DNA from: Pleomorphomonas sp. JP5
Lineage (GTDB): Bacteria; Pseudomonadota; Alphaproteobacteria; Rhizobiales; Pleomorphomonadaceae
DNA: 64,000 nucleotides
NCBI RefSeq assembly: GCF_023721815.1
Contig: NZ_JAMDLI010000021.1
Location: forward strand, 248,001-312,000
Reading direction: 5' to 3'
The position numbers and the translations under genes were made by a program. Positions 9,259 to 20,633 of this stretch are shown piece after piece. How positions within the stretch are numbered: the stretch's first letter is position 1; each line of letters opens with the position of its first letter. A model generated the notes under the pieces. It saw nothing but the letters and a program-made list of their open reading frames with translations, was not told where the DNA came from and searched no databases.

Positions 9259-10610
9259 CCGCTGACCTTCCGATCCTGCGACGCGACCCACCAGGGAGAG
9301 GGGTCGATCGAAGTTCCACCTTTGCGAAATTCGACGTAAAGCACGGGCTGCGTAACGCTGGCATCCAGCACCGCCGCGCTGGCCAGCCGCTGGTTTCCCA
9401 TGACACCGACGGGCTCGCCCGTCAAAACAAATTGATCCAGCTGGACGTCGATCCGCTCCATGCCGGCAAGCACGACATGATAGTCGTCGCCGGTGTCGAG
9501 GATCAAGAGCTGTCCATAGGACCGGAACGGACCGGCATAGACGACGCGGCCGTCGGCCGGCGATACCACGCGCGCGCCGGCTCGGGTGGCAATCGCCTGT
9601 CCTTGAGAGATCCCTCCAAGGCCGTTGTCGTCCCCGAAGGATTGCAGGTTGACGCCACGCACCGGTGGGATCAGTCGCCCCTTGGCCTCGGCAAAGGCAA
9701 TGGCTGGTCCCAGGCGGCCACCGGCACTCGGCGTGGGCGAGGTGGTGGCAGGCGACTCGGACCGGGCCACCGGAAGTGCCTTCTTCATGCCTGCGATCAG
9801 TTCTTCGAGGCTCCGGGCATTCTTCGCGAGTTCCTCGGCCTTTGCCTTCTCGGCGGCGAGATCGGCGGCGCGCGCCTCGCTTTCCTTCGTCTTCTTGTCG
9901 ATGAGCAGCGTGAGACGCTGGCGCTCCTCGGCAATGGAGGCGGCGTCGGCGCGAAGGCGATCGCGCTCGGCGGCCGCGCGGGTTCGTTCGGCGACGAGGG
10001 CGTCGAGATCGGATTGCAGCGCTTCGGCCTCAAGGCGAATCTCGGGCAGCACCGCCCCGAGCACCACCGCTGAGCGGACCGCTTTCAGCGCGTCTTCGGG
10101 GCTGACCACCAGTGCCGGCGGCGGTTGACGGCCAATGCGCTGCGCGGTGGAGAGCACGGCAATCAGCACGTCGCGGCGGGTGGCAAGCGAGGCGCGGATG
10201 CGCGCTTCGTTTTCGGCCCCGCGGGCGAGGCGCTCTTCACTGTCGGTGATCGATTGCTCGAGCGCTTGAACGCGGGCGGCGGAGGTCACGAGTTGGTCGT
10301 GAAGCGCCTGCTGATCGCGGGAGAGGCCGGCAATCTCGGCGGCAATTTCCGCCTGTTTCTCCGCCGACAGCTCCATGGCATCGCGAAGCTTGGCAAGCTC
10401 CTGGTCCTTCAACGCCCGTTCGGCCTGTGCCTGCTCGACGCTGGTCGTGCTGCCTGAGAGAGGCGAAGGGCGCGTCATTTCGGTTGCCGGCGCAAAGGCC
10501 GTCGCCTCGGCCGGCAGACCGTCCTGAGATGCGGCGTGACCGGGCAACGCCGCCAGAATGGCAGCGAAGACAAGGCGGCGGGCTCCTGGACGTCGCGTTT
10601 CGAGCGGCAT
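9255..10610 (-). CDS. EnvC-like murein hydrolase activator (degenerate LytM/M23)
   Basis: A 451-residue exported protein: signal peptide ending near GHAASQDG, a long coiled coil (about residues 55-290, rich in Glu, Ala, Arg and Gln), then a LytM/M23 domain beginning near residue 315. The domain lacks the usual zinc ligands: the normal HxxxD region reads RAGARVVSPADG, and the HxH position reads YHVVLAGM with a single His. This is the EnvC pattern, where the domain activates amidases instead of cutting peptidoglycan. It is coupled to ctpA and lies downstream of rlmH. Confidence 0.9.
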   Translation of the reverse strand: MPLETRRPGARRLVFAAILAALPGHAASQDGLPAEATAFAPATEMTRPSPLSGSTTSVEQAQAERALKDQELAKLRDAMELSAEKQAEIAAEIAGLSRDQQALHDQLVTSAARVQALEQSITDSEERLARGAENEARIRASLATRRDVLIAVLSTAQRIGRQPPPALVVSPEDALKAVRSAVVLGAVLPEIRLEAEALQSDLDALVAERTRAAAERDRLRADAASIAEERQRLTLLIDKKTKESEARAADLAAEKAKAEELAKNARSLEELIAGMKKALPVARSESPATTSPTPSAGGRLGPAIAFAEAKGRLIPPVRGVNLQSFGDDNGLGGISQGQAIATRAGARVVSPADGRVVYAGPFRSYGQLLILDTGDDYHVVLAGMERIDVQLDQFVLTGEPVGVMGNQRLASAAVLDASVTQPVLYVEFRKGGTSIDPSPWWVASQDRKVSG

Positions 10611-10710
10611 GGACGAGATGAGCTGTCCGGTGGCGGTACGGTCGAGCGGCTGACCCTATCGACCTTTCCGTTAACGCTCCGTCAACCAAGGATAACGAGA
10701 CGGCGGCGGG

Positions 10711-11193
10711 TCAGGAACGGTGGTAGGGGTGACCGCTCAAAATGGTGACCGCACGATATATCTGCTCTGCGGCGAGAATGCGGACGATCTGATGGGGCCA
10801 GGTCAGCCGGCCAAAGGAAATGCGATGACCGGCGCGCGACAGGAGTTCCTGGCCGTGACCGTCCGGGCCCCCGATCATCAGAACGGCATTCGGGGTGCCA
10901 CGGTCGCGCGCTTGGCCCAGCATCTCGGCGAATCGTTCGGAGGTCGGGGAGTCGCCACGCTCGTCGAGGGCGATCAGCAGAGCGCCCGGCGGCAGATCGG
11001 CGAGCAGGCCTCGAGCCTCCTCCTCCTTGCGCTGCATCGCTTCGCGCGCTCGGCTTTCGATGATCTCGCGGGACGTGACCGAGGAAAAACCGATGGCTCG
11101 CCCTGCCTTGTCGGCGCGATCGAGGTAGCGGTCGGCCAGCTCTCGCTCGGGACCGGCCTTCAGTTTTCCAACGGCGTGAATGGCGATGCGCAT
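10711..11193 (-). CDS. rlmH: 23S rRNA pseudouridine-1915 N3-methyltransferase
   Basis: A 160-residue SPOUT methyltransferase that methylates pseudouridine 1915 in helix 69 of 23S rRNA using SAM. The start MRIAIHAVGKLKAGPE is the canonical N terminus; a longer open frame upstream is disregarded. The knot motifs MIGGPDGHG and the C-terminal SFGRLTWPHQIVRILAAEQI followed by YRAVTILSGHPYHR are diagnostic. The neighbours rsfS and nadD upstream reproduce the conserved nadD-rsfS-rlmH order. Confidence 0.96.
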   Translation of the reverse strand: MRIAIHAVGKLKAGPERELADRYLDRADKAGRAIGFSSVTSREIIESRAREAMQRKEEEARGLLADLPPGALLIALDERGDSPTSERFAEMLGQARDRGTPNAVLMIGGPDGHGQELLSRAGHRISFGRLTWPHQIVRILAAEQIYRAVTILSGHPYHRS

Positions 11194-11356
11194 GTGTTTC
11201 TTCTGGTTCGGGCGCACGCGCAATCGGCGGGGCCAGCGGCCCCGCATACCGGGGTCATCGAGAAGGGTCCGCTACTTGAGGAAACGCGACATTTCCGAGC
11301 GGACCGATCCAGCCAAGGCGTCTTCTGCCTGGAAACCTGGATCTGTTGGCCGTTCG

Positions 11357-11776
11357 TCAGCGACGGCCGTTGGTTGGCGCCGGATCTGGCGCCCACATCT
11401 TCTCAAGATGATAGAACTCGCGCACTTCCGGGCGGAAGACGTGAACGATGATCGATCCCGCGTCGATCAGTACCCAGTCGCAGGTCGGCTGGCCTTCGAC
11501 TGCGACGGTGCCGAAGCCGGCATCCTTCAGGTCTTTTCCCAGATGATCGGCGATGGCGCCAACGTGGCGGCTGGAGCGGCCCGTGCAGATCACCATGTGG
11601 TCGGCGATCGGCGTCTTGGCGGCAACGTCGATGTCAACGACATCCTCCGCCTTGGCATCGTCAAGGCTGGCGAGAATCGTGTCGAGGAGGGATCGCGGAA
11701 GAGGAGTGGCATCGCCGGAGAACGCAGCGACGTCGGAAAATGAGTTGGCGCTGAAGGCGCCCTCGGGGAAGGGCAT
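11357..11776 (-). CDS. rsfS: Ribosomal silencing factor RsfS
   Basis: A 139-residue protein of the RsfS/Iojap family. It binds ribosomal protein L14 and blocks subunit joining when nutrients are scarce. Diagnostic text: ASLDDAKAEDVVDIDVAAKT, DHMVICTGRSSRHVGAIAD, and GQPTCDWVLIDAGSIIVHVF followed by REFYHLEKMW. The start at MPFPEGAF is chosen because family homology begins just after it; the frame stays open to a TTG at 11890, and neither start has a clear Shine-Dalgarno. It lies between nadD and rlmH. Confidence 0.93.
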   Translation of the reverse strand: MPFPEGAFSANSFSDVAAFSGDATPLPRSLLDTILASLDDAKAEDVVDIDVAAKTPIADHMVICTGRSSRHVGAIADHLGKDLKDAGFGTVAVEGQPTCDWVLIDAGSIIVHVFRPEVREFYHLEKMWAPDPAPTNGRR

Positions 11777-11893
11777 GCTCAGGGGTGCACCTCGTGAAGT
11801 AGCCTGCGATATCCGGCCCCATGCCGGCAATCGCGGATGAATGAAAGGATGAACCTTGATGGTGACGTTTTCAAGATCGACCGTTGCCAATGG

Positions 11894-12499
11894 TTAGGCC
11901 AGGCCGGTGGATCGGCGCAGATCGCTTGACGACAGGGGGACCTTGACGCCGGCGATGAACATCCAGGCGGGTGGGGCGAGGAACGGCAGCAAGGCGCCAT
12001 CGCGTTCGGCGACCCGCGCACCGGCGAAGGTCCGGGCGGCTGGCGATGCCAAGGCGGCGAAGGTGGCTCCCGGTCGATCCACGACGGCAATGGGCACCGT
12101 TCGGGCGATCTCCCTCCAGCCACCCCAGCGATGGAATGTCGCCCAGTTGTCGGCGCCGATCACCAGCACAAATCGAACGGACGGCCTCAGCGTTTTCAGC
12201 CTGCGCACAAGGTCGATGGTGTAGCGCGTGCCGAGCCGGGATTCGAGATCGGTGACGATGGCGCGCGGATGGTGTGCGACCTCCCGCACGGCGGCCAGCC
12301 TTTGGTTGACGTTGGGCAGACCGTCCACCGACTTCAGCGGATTGCCCGGCGTGACAAGCCACCAGATGCGATCGAGCTGAAGCCGCTGGAGAGCCAGGCG
12401 TGCGACGTGGGCGTGGCCCCGATGCGGCGGATTGAACGAACCGCCGTAGAGACCGACGCGCATGCCGGGTAGCGTGGCGGGAAGGCGAGGTGTTGTCAC
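11894..12499 (-). CDS. nadD: Nicotinate-nucleotide adenylyltransferase
   Basis: A 201-residue enzyme that adenylates nicotinate mononucleotide in NAD synthesis. The nucleotidyltransferase signature [18 protein letters not shown] lies near residues 16-33, with [13 protein letters not shown] and the C-terminal SSSDLR (ISSTxIR equivalent). I place the start at a GTG that overlaps the proA stop by 4 bases (GTGA); an internal ATG at 12463 just before RVGLYGG is the alternative. The longer upstream open frame is only the antisense of proA. It is coupled to proA and followed by rsfS. Confidence 0.93.
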   Translation of the reverse strand: MTTPRLPATLPGMRVGLYGGSFNPPHRGHAHVARLALQRLQLDRIWWLVTPGNPLKSVDGLPNVNQRLAAVREVAHHPRAIVTDLESRLGTRYTIDLVRRLKTLRPSVRFVLVIGADNWATFHRWGGWREIARTVPIAVVDRPGATFAALASPAARTFAGARVAERDGALLPFLAPPAWMFIAGVKVPLSSSDLRRSTGLA

Positions 12500-13773
12500 G
12501 GTCTCGTCTGGCCACTGCCGCGTACGCGGTACTTGAAGGAGGTGAGCTGCTCCACGCCGACCGGGCCGCGTGCGTGCATCTTGCCGGTGGCGATGCCGAT
12601 TTCGGCGCCCATGCCAAACTCGCCGCCGTCGGCGAACTGCGTCGAGGCGTTGTGCAGCACGATGGCCGAGTCCACGGCGGCAAGGAAATGGGCCGCCGTG
12701 GACTCGTCGGCCGTGATGATACTGTCGGTATGATGAGAGCCATGGGTTTCGATGTGCTCGATGGCGGCATCCACGCCGTCGACAAGCGTCACCGAGATGA
12801 TCGGCGCCAGATATTCGGTGGACCAATCGGCTTCGGTCGCCGGTACCGCCGCCGGGAAGCGAGCTCGGATTTCGTCCGTGGCTCGGATTTCGCAGCCGCC
12901 CTCGTGGAGCGCTTTCAGGATCGGCAGGAGATGGCTGTCAGCCACGGACCGATCGACGAGTAAGGTTTCGGCCGACCCGCAGACGCCGACCCGCCTCAGC
13001 TTGGCATTGACCGTCACACTGACGGCCATGTCGAGGTCGGCGGCTTTGTCGATGTAGACGTGGCAGATACCTTCGAGATGGGCGAACACAGGCACGCGCG
13101 CCTCGGCCTGTACGCGGGCGACGAGGCTTTTGCCGCCGCGCGGCACGATAACGTCGATCGAACCATCGAGGCCGGTCAGCATCTCGCCGACGGCGGCGCG
13201 ATCCTTGGTCGGCACCAGCTGGATGGCATCCTCGGGAAGGCCGGTCGCGCGAAGACCGGCCGCGAGAGCGACCAGGATCGCCTGCGAGGAGCGAAGCGAA
13301 TCGGAACCGCACCGGAGGATGGCCGCGTTGCCTGCCATCAGGCAGAGGGCGCCGGCGTCGGCGGTCACGTTGGGGCGGCTTTCGAAAATGATGCCGATGA
13401 CGCCGAGTGGCGTGGCCACGCGCTCGATGGCAAGACCGTTCGGTCGAGTCCAGGACGCCAGTACGCGGCCGACAGGGTCTGGCAGCGCGGCGATCTCCTC
13501 GAGGGCTTTGGCAATGGCCTCGACGCGCGCGTGGTCGAGCGTGCCGCGATCAAGGAAGGAGGCGGCGGCGCCGCTCTCTTTCATGGCCGCGACGTCGGCG
13601 GCGTTCGCCTCGAGAATATCGGCCTCGCGGGCGCGCACCTCGGCGGCCATGGCGACAAGGGCGGCTGTTTTCTCCTTGCCGGAGGCGCCGGCCAGGCGGC
13701 GGGCCGCCACGCGGGCACGCCGGCCGATGTCGGCCATCAGGTCGTGAACGGAAACGTCGGTCAGTGTGGTCAT
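12496..13773 (-). CDS. proA: Gamma-glutamyl phosphate reductase
   Basis: A 425-residue aldehyde-dehydrogenase-superfamily enzyme that reduces glutamyl-5-phosphate to glutamate semialdehyde in proline synthesis. Visible signatures are [38 protein letters not shown], and [16 protein letters not shown] with the catalytic Cys. The length is normal. The gene begins 2 bases after the proB stop and overlaps nadD by 4 bases, so proB-proA-nadD are a tight unit. Confidence 0.96.
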   Translation of the reverse strand: MTTLTDVSVHDLMADIGRRARVAARRLAGASGKEKTAALVAMAAEVRAREADILEANAADVAAMKESGAAASFLDRGTLDHARVEAIAKALEEIAALPDPVGRVLASWTRPNGLAIERVATPLGVIGIIFESRPNVTADAGALCLMAGNAAILRCGSDSLRSSQAILVALAAGLRATGLPEDAIQLVPTKDRAAVGEMLTGLDGSIDVIVPRGGKSLVARVQAEARVPVFAHLEGICHVYIDKAADLDMAVSVTVNAKLRRVGVCGSAETLLVDRSVADSHLLPILKALHEGGCEIRATDEIRARFPAAVPATEADWSTEYLAPIISVTLVDGVDAAIEHIETHGSHHTDSIITADESTAAHFLAAVDSAIVLHNASTQFADGGEFGMGAEIGIATGKMHARGPVGVEQLTSFKYRVRGSGQTRP

Positions 13774-13775
13774 GG

Positions 13776-16026
<2,251 letters not shown>

Positions 16027-16172
16027 TCACGACCGCGCCTATGCGCCGTCGGCAGCCTGGATGTAGGGCATTGGCCGCTCCGCCCCACGATTTTCACGCG
16101 GGTCGCTGTCTGCCCTTTAGAGCATCGCGCGGCGAAAATGAACGGAATTTTGGGCTTAGGCGAGGCGAAGGG

Positions 16173-16775
16173 TCACGGTCGCCACGGTCGGGCAGCATGA
16201 CGCGCCCGCGTAAGCCGTGTGTCGACATGGTCGAGCAGGCGTTCCTCGATCAGGGACGGGCGGCGGCTCATTCCGATAACCTCGAAGCCCTGACGGGCCT
16301 GGATGGAAAGGGATGCGACATTGCCCTGGAAGGCGCCTGCGACGATTGCATCAACGTCGAGCTCGGCATAGGCCCAGGCAAGCGTTGCCTCCACCGCTTC
16401 GCTCATCAGCCCGTTGCCCCAGAAGGGACGTCCGAGCCAGAAACCGACTTCCGGTCGCGTGTCGAGGCTATGCAAGGCCACGATACCGCGCACGATTGCC
16501 CGATCGTCGCCGCGCAACACGATGCCGAGAGTCGTCGCGGTGCCAAGGCTGGACGTGGCGCAACACTGGCTGATGAAGGCGGTCGCGTCCTCAACGGTGA
16601 AGGGGTGGGGCACGCGGACCAGCCAGCGTGCGACCTCTATGTCGTCGAGATAGGTGGCAACAGCCTCGGCGTCGATCGGTTCGATCGGTCGAAGAACCAG
16701 ACGACCGGTCTCGATGCGCGGAGAGAGAGCCGTGCGTGGTCGCCAAGAGCCTAAGGCACCGGAAAGCAGTTTCAT
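16173..16775 (-). CDS. GNAT family N-acetyltransferase (RimJ/RimL type)
   Basis: A 200-residue GNAT protein with IETGRLVLRPIEPIDAEAV at residues 20-38, the beta4 segment RPEVGFWLGRPFWGNGLMSE (acetyl-CoA pyrophosphate loop in RPFWGNG) and a C-terminal GFEVIGMSRRPS. The RimJ/RimL subgroup usually acetylates protein N termini or small amines; the substrate here is unknown. A GNAT gene between rpmA and obgE is common in Rhizobiales. Here it is followed upstream by a second, related GNAT gene, likely an old duplication. Confidence 0.87.
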   Translation of the reverse strand: MKLLSGALGSWRPRTALSPRIETGRLVLRPIEPIDAEAVATYLDDIEVARWLVRVPHPFTVEDATAFISQCCATSSLGTATTLGIVLRGDDRAIVRGIVALHSLDTRPEVGFWLGRPFWGNGLMSEAVEATLAWAYAELDVDAIVAGAFQGNVASLSIQARQGFEVIGMSRRPSLIEERLLDHVDTRLTRARHAARPWRP

Positions 16776-16926
16776 TCCGTACTCACTCTCTAGTGGTCCG
16801 ATCCCGACACTTGCGCCGACGATGCAGGCCTTCGCATGAACGCAGGACGCAGACCACTAGTACGCTTTATTTCCAATGGAGAAACTTCTCAGTCGATCGG
16901 TAGCGCAAAGGCCGTCCGATGTCAGA

Positions 16927-17625
16927 TCAAATTCGCTCCACTGGGGCCTGAAACTCGGCCTGTTGCTCTTCCCACTCGGCTTGTTCGGCCTCACGGTTGT
17001 GAACACGCAGCGGCTCCCAGGCCCTGATACTCTCCCAAGTGCTCCGGTCAATGCGGAACCGGTCGATGGCTACCGCGATGCCACTGCCGACCGCTGAGGC
17101 CAGCTCTTGCGCCACCATCTGGAAACCGCACTTCTCGATCACCCGTCTGCCCGTCTGGTTGGTCACCCGGCAGGCAAACAACAACCTCTCATGCCTTTGG
17201 TGAAGAAAGGCATAATCGATTGCGGCATGGCAGGCCTCGGTCGCATATCCCTGTCCCCAGTGACGCTCGCCCAGCCAACAGCCTATCCAACCGGGGCCGA
17301 CGCGCCCGCGCATGTCGAGCGTCAGGACACCGATGGGAGTCGGCGCCGCGTCGAAGCCCTTGCGGCAAATGAGGTGACGCTGACCACGCGGGTCGACCGG
17401 CTCGGCGAGCCAGGCGCGTGCGTGCTCGATGCGATAGGGGTAGGGCATGCCGACGAGGTTCCGGGCAACGGCGGCCGAGTTGGCGAGCCGGGAGATCGCC
17501 GCGGCGTCTTCGTCGTTCGGCGACCTCAGGATGAGTCGCCGCGTCTCAATGGCTGGCCTCACCGCTGCCATCAACGGCCAGCCGCAGGGACTGTCAGGTT
17601 CTTCAGTCTCGCTCAGCTCCGACAT
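16927..17625 (-). CDS. GNAT family N-acetyltransferase (RimJ/RimL type), second copy
   Basis: A 232-residue GNAT protein with IETRRLILRSPNDEDAAAIS at residues 26-45, the acetyl-CoA loop GCWLGERHWGQGYATEACHA and CGFQMVAQEL near the C terminus. It shares domain order with the neighbouring GNAT protein but differs throughout. The C-terminal 40 residues are charged and rich in Glu, Gln and Trp and extend beyond the domain. It lies downstream of rpmA, separated by a strong hairpin, so it probably has its own promoter. The substrate is unknown. Confidence 0.87.
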   Translation of the reverse strand: MSELSETEEPDSPCGWPLMAAVRPAIETRRLILRSPNDEDAAAISRLANSAAVARNLVGMPYPYRIEHARAWLAEPVDPRGQRHLICRKGFDAAPTPIGVLTLDMRGRVGPGWIGCWLGERHWGQGYATEACHAAIDYAFLHQRHERLLFACRVTNQTGRRVIEKCGFQMVAQELASAVGSGIAVAIDRFRIDRSTWESIRAWEPLRVHNREAEQAEWEEQQAEFQAPVERI

Positions 17626-17654
17626 GGGGCTCTCCTAGCGCTCCAAATGAAATC

Positions 17655-17680
17655 AGGGGAAGTGGTGCCCCACTTCCCCT
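17655..17680 (-). terminator. Terminator of the rplU-rpmA operon
   Basis: A perfect 11-base inverted repeat (AGGGGAAGTGG / CCACTTCCCCT) with a 4-base loop sits 75 bases past the rpmA stop. On the minus strand it is followed by a T-rich stretch (GATTTCATTTGG), consistent with an intrinsic terminator. Confidence 0.8.
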
Positions 17681-17754
17681 GTCACATCGCGCGCTGGGAG
17701 CGCGATCCGCTCGGGTCCGTGGGACGCCGGCGGGTCGCTTTCGCTCCATCCGGC

Positions 17755-18024
17755 TTACTCTGCTGCCACCGCCGTCGGCACAACCGAGACATAAACTCGG
17801 CCGTTGCTCTTCGTGGCGAAGGATACGTTGCCTTCCGTCAGGGCGAAGATCGTATGATCGACGCCCATGCCAACGTTGGTGCCCGGGTGCCACTGGGTGC
17901 CGCGCTGGCGAATGATAATGTTGCCGGGAATGACGGCTTCGCCGCCGAACTTCTTCACGCCGAGGCGTCGACCGGCCGTATCGCGACCGTTGCGGGACGA
18001 ACCGCCTGCCTTTTTATGAGCCAT
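17755..18024 (-). CDS. rpmA: 50S ribosomal protein L27
   Basis: An 89-residue ribosomal protein. [20 protein letters not shown] is the classic L27 N terminus that reaches toward the peptidyl transferase centre, followed by [18 protein letters not shown] and GVDHTIFAL. No N-terminal propeptide of the Firmicutes type is present. It is co-transcribed behind rplU with a 112-base spacer. Confidence 0.97.
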   Translation of the reverse strand: MAHKKAGGSSRNGRDTAGRRLGVKKFGGEAVIPGNIIIRQRGTQWHPGTNVGMGVDHTIFALTEGNVSFATKSNGRVYVSVVPTAVAAE

Positions 18025-18136
18025 TTCAGTCTCCTGTCTGTCGTATCGTCCACTGGCGGAGCCGTTCGGCGCTCGACACCTTGATGGACGGTGGTCGGGT
18101 CAGGTTCCGGCAGCAGTGAGCCGGAACGAAATTTCG

Positions 18137-18451
18137 TCAGGCGGCGTTGATCGCGGTGATCTTGACCGTGGTCAGAAGCTGCCGGTGACCGCGCTTGCGC
18201 TTGGAGTTCTGGCGGCGGCGCTTCTTGAAGGAGATCACCTTGGGGCCGCGAGTCTGCTCGACCACCTCGGCGACGACGGTGGCGCCGGCAACGGTGGGGG
18301 CACCAACGGTGACGCCAGCGTCGGAACCGACGGCCAGCACTTCGTCGAAGGTGACGGCGGCGCCGTCCTCGAGCTCGATCTTTTCGATGTTGAACACGTC
18401 GTCGACGGCAACCTTGTACTGCTTGCCACCGGTCTTGATTACTGCGAACAT
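18137..18451 (-). CDS. rplU: 50S ribosomal protein L21
   Basis: A 104-residue 23S rRNA-binding protein that begins [20 protein letters not shown] and ends with the basic [17 protein letters not shown] segment typical of L21. It is the first gene of the rplU-rpmA pair. The leader upstream contains a weak possible promoter (TTGTCC, 17 bases, TCAAAT on the minus strand near 18515-18545). Confidence 0.96.
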   Translation of the reverse strand: MFAVIKTGGKQYKVAVDDVFNIEKIELEDGAAVTFDEVLAVGSDAGVTVGAPTVAGATVVAEVVEQTRGPKVISFKKRRRQNSKRKRGHRQLLTTVKITAINAA

Positions 18452-18765
18452 GGTCGTGCCAGTCCTTCTTCAGATGGTTCTTGGCCGCGCCGCACCTTCC
18501 GGGCGCGCGACTATTTGACAAAAAGAGACTATCCCGGACAATCGACCGGGCTCCCTTTCAGCCGCGTTTTCCCTACACGGAAAGCCTCCGCCGGTCAACG
18601 GCGAAGGGCGGCGGTTCCGGTCGTTTGCGGTCGGACCGTTTCGATCCGGTCGCGCTTCGTGTCAAAAAACCGTCCCAGACGGCTCTGGCCCCTCTTGCCA
18701 GCGGCTTTGCCCACGGTTATGGTCCGCGCCGCTTTCGACCGGGATCGCATCCCAAAAAGCACCGC

Positions 18766-18855
18766 GGAGAGGTGGCAGAGTGGTCGATTGCACCGCACTC
18801 GAAATGCGGCATACTCGCAAGGGTATCGGGGGTTCAAATCCCTCCCTCTCCGCCA
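18766..18855 (+). tRNA. tRNA-Ser (anticodon CGA)
   Basis: A complete 90-base class II tRNA can be folded. The acceptor stem pairs GGAGAGG (18766-18772) with CCTCTCC (18845-18851), followed by discriminator G and an encoded CCA at 18853-18855. The anticodon stem CCGCA/TGCGG (18793-18797/18805-18809) closes the loop CTCGAAA with anticodon CGA at 18800-18802. A long variable arm lies before the T arm containing GGTTCAAAT. The long variable arm and the CGA anticodon identify serine (codon UCG). Confidence 0.96.
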
Positions 18856-18973
18856 TTTTCCCTCATTGCGTTTGCAGGCCGGCCGGATCGTCCGGCGGTT
18901 GATTTTCGGCTTGGCATGCTTGGTGCTTCGTCACGGACGTTGTTGTTCCCCTCTTTCGAGGATCGAGTCGTCC

Positions 18974-19945
18974 ATGGAGCCCGTCAACGGCGCCTTCGAT
19001 GTCCGCCTGATGCGGACCCTTCTCCTGCTCGTCACCGAGTGCAGCGTGTCGCGCACCGCGGAGATTCTCGGCCAGACCCAGCCGACCGTCAGCCTGGCGT
19101 TGAAGCGGCTCCGCGAACTGATCGGCGATCCGATCCTGGTGCGGTCGGGCAGTTCTCTCGTTCCCACCGAACGTGGTCAGGAGCTCAGGGCAACGTTGCA
19201 GCGTCTCCTCGCCGATATCGACGCTCTTCTGGCCCCGCCGCCCAGTTTCGAGCCCGATCGGACCGAACGGCGGTTCCGCATCGCTGCAGCCAACTGTCTG
19301 GATGCCGAGTTCCTGCCACGGATCTTTGCCAGGCTTGCCGAGGAGGCGCCGAGGGCGTCCATCGACATTGCGACGCTGCCGGGACATGACGACCTGATGA
19401 GCCACCTTGCCGACGGCTCGCTCGATCTCGTGGTCGGCAACTGGCCGCGGCCACCGGAGCAACTGCGGCTGGCGCCTCTGCTCTCGACACCGATCAAGTG
19501 CGTGGTCGCCGCCGATCATCGGTTGGCTGGCACCATAGGCTCGCTCGACATGGAGTTTTATCTCGCGGAACGCCACCTGTCGCCGTCGGCTGACGTCATG
19601 AAGCAGTATAGTCCGATCGATGGCCGGCTGATGGAGCTCGGACTCAGCCGACATATCGCCGCCTCGGTGCCGGAGTATGCAATCGTTCCGCACATGCTGG
19701 CCGGGTCCGACCTGGTTTTCACGACAGGTGCGCCGTTTGCCGAGCAAATGGCGCAAGGAGGCGATTTTGCCGTCATCGATGCGCCCGTCGAGTTCGGTCG
19801 AATGGACTTCTATCTGCTCTGGCATGACTGCAAGCACCATTCGCCGGCCCATATCTGGTTCCGACATCTGGTGAAGGCCTCCGTTTCGCCTCTCCGCGAT
19901 TCGGCCGATTCGGTGCCGCAGATACTGCGTGTCGCTGCCGAATGA
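18974..19945 (+). CDS. LysR family transcriptional regulator
   Basis: A 323-residue regulator. The winged helix-turn-helix is at residues 8-67, with SVSRTAEILGQTQPTVSLAL and a LVRSGSSLVPTERG wing. The effector-binding domain (about 95-300) begins RRFRIAAANCLDAEFLPRIF and contains the typical LVVGNWPRPPEQL turn. The start MEPVNGAFDVRLMRTLL is chosen because the frame upstream runs through the tRNA gene. It lies upstream of a deaminase and a polyamine-type ABC importer, which it may control, but no operator is evident. Confidence 0.9.
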   Translation: MEPVNGAFDVRLMRTLLLLVTECSVSRTAEILGQTQPTVSLALKRLRELIGDPILVRSGSSLVPTERGQELRATLQRLLADIDALLAPPPSFEPDRTERRFRIAAANCLDAEFLPRIFARLAEEAPRASIDIATLPGHDDLMSHLADGSLDLVVGNWPRPPEQLRLAPLLSTPIKCVVAADHRLAGTIGSLDMEFYLAERHLSPSADVMKQYSPIDGRLMELGLSRHIAASVPEYAIVPHMLAGSDLVFTTGAPFAEQMAQGGDFAVIDAPVEFGRMDFYLLWHDCKHHSPAHIWFRHLVKASVSPLRDSADSVPQILRVAAE

Positions 19946-19952
19946 CGTGGCT

Positions 19953-20441
19953 TCAGCGGCTTGCCCAGAAGGCCCGGTGCAGCTCCGCAGCCTCGTCTTC
20001 CAGCATCGGACCGATTACTTCGACGGCTCGCTGACCGCTTTCCAGCACAAGCCGACAGGGCAGGTCGAGCGTCGGGTTCTCAGGGTGGTTGCCGGTGATC
20101 TGCCTCAGATTGCTTTCCGAAAGTCCATAGACGATGCGGCCAATGCCTGCCCAATAGGCAGCGCCGGCGCACATGGCGCATGGTTCGGCAGATGAATAGA
20201 GCGTCGCATCGACTAGCTCGGCCGGTCGGAAACGGCGAGAAGCACGCGTAGCCAGAACGCGCTCGGCATGGCCCGTCATGTCGTGATCCGGCAGATAGGC
20301 ATTGCCCTGCTCCATCAGCAGCGTTCCGTCACTGCCGACGAGGATCGCTCCGAAGGGATGGCTGCCGGTGTCGGCCGCCGCCGCGGCGATGGCGAAAGTG
20401 CGCCGGAGATGGGTTTCGTGGTCGAGATCGGGAAGCGGCAT
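19953..20441 (-). CDS. Nucleoside/guanine deaminase (CDA superfamily)
   Basis: A 162-residue zinc-dependent deaminase. The catalytic signature is split as TGHAERVLA (zinc His and proton-shuttling Glu) and SSAEPCAMCAGAAYWAGI (two zinc Cys), with GSHPFGAILVGSDG upstream. The size and the C-terminal VEVIGPMLEDEAAELH resemble guanine deaminase-type or tRNA-adenosine-deaminase-type members; TadA is usually more basic, so a free-base or nucleoside substrate is likelier. It converges with the LysR gene after an 8-base gap. Confidence 0.85.
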   Translation of the reverse strand: MPLPDLDHETHLRRTFAIAAAAADTGSHPFGAILVGSDGTLLMEQGNAYLPDHDMTGHAERVLATRASRRFRPAELVDATLYSSAEPCAMCAGAAYWAGIGRIVYGLSESNLRQITGNHPENPTLDLPCRLVLESGQRAVEVIGPMLEDEAAELHRAFWASR

Positions 20442-20633
20442 GGCGATCCGGAAAGAGCTTGGTATCGCCGATCATCTTAGCTGAGATTTTCTTGCGGCAA
20501 AGGCGGTCCGCCTCGGTGGCTGCCTATAGTGTCTATTGTGACCGTCATATGGACGCTGCCCCTGAAGCCAATGCAAACTTCCTCAAAACAAGGGGAACAG
20601 GACCGCCTGATCGCAAGCGAAGAGGGGTTTCAC

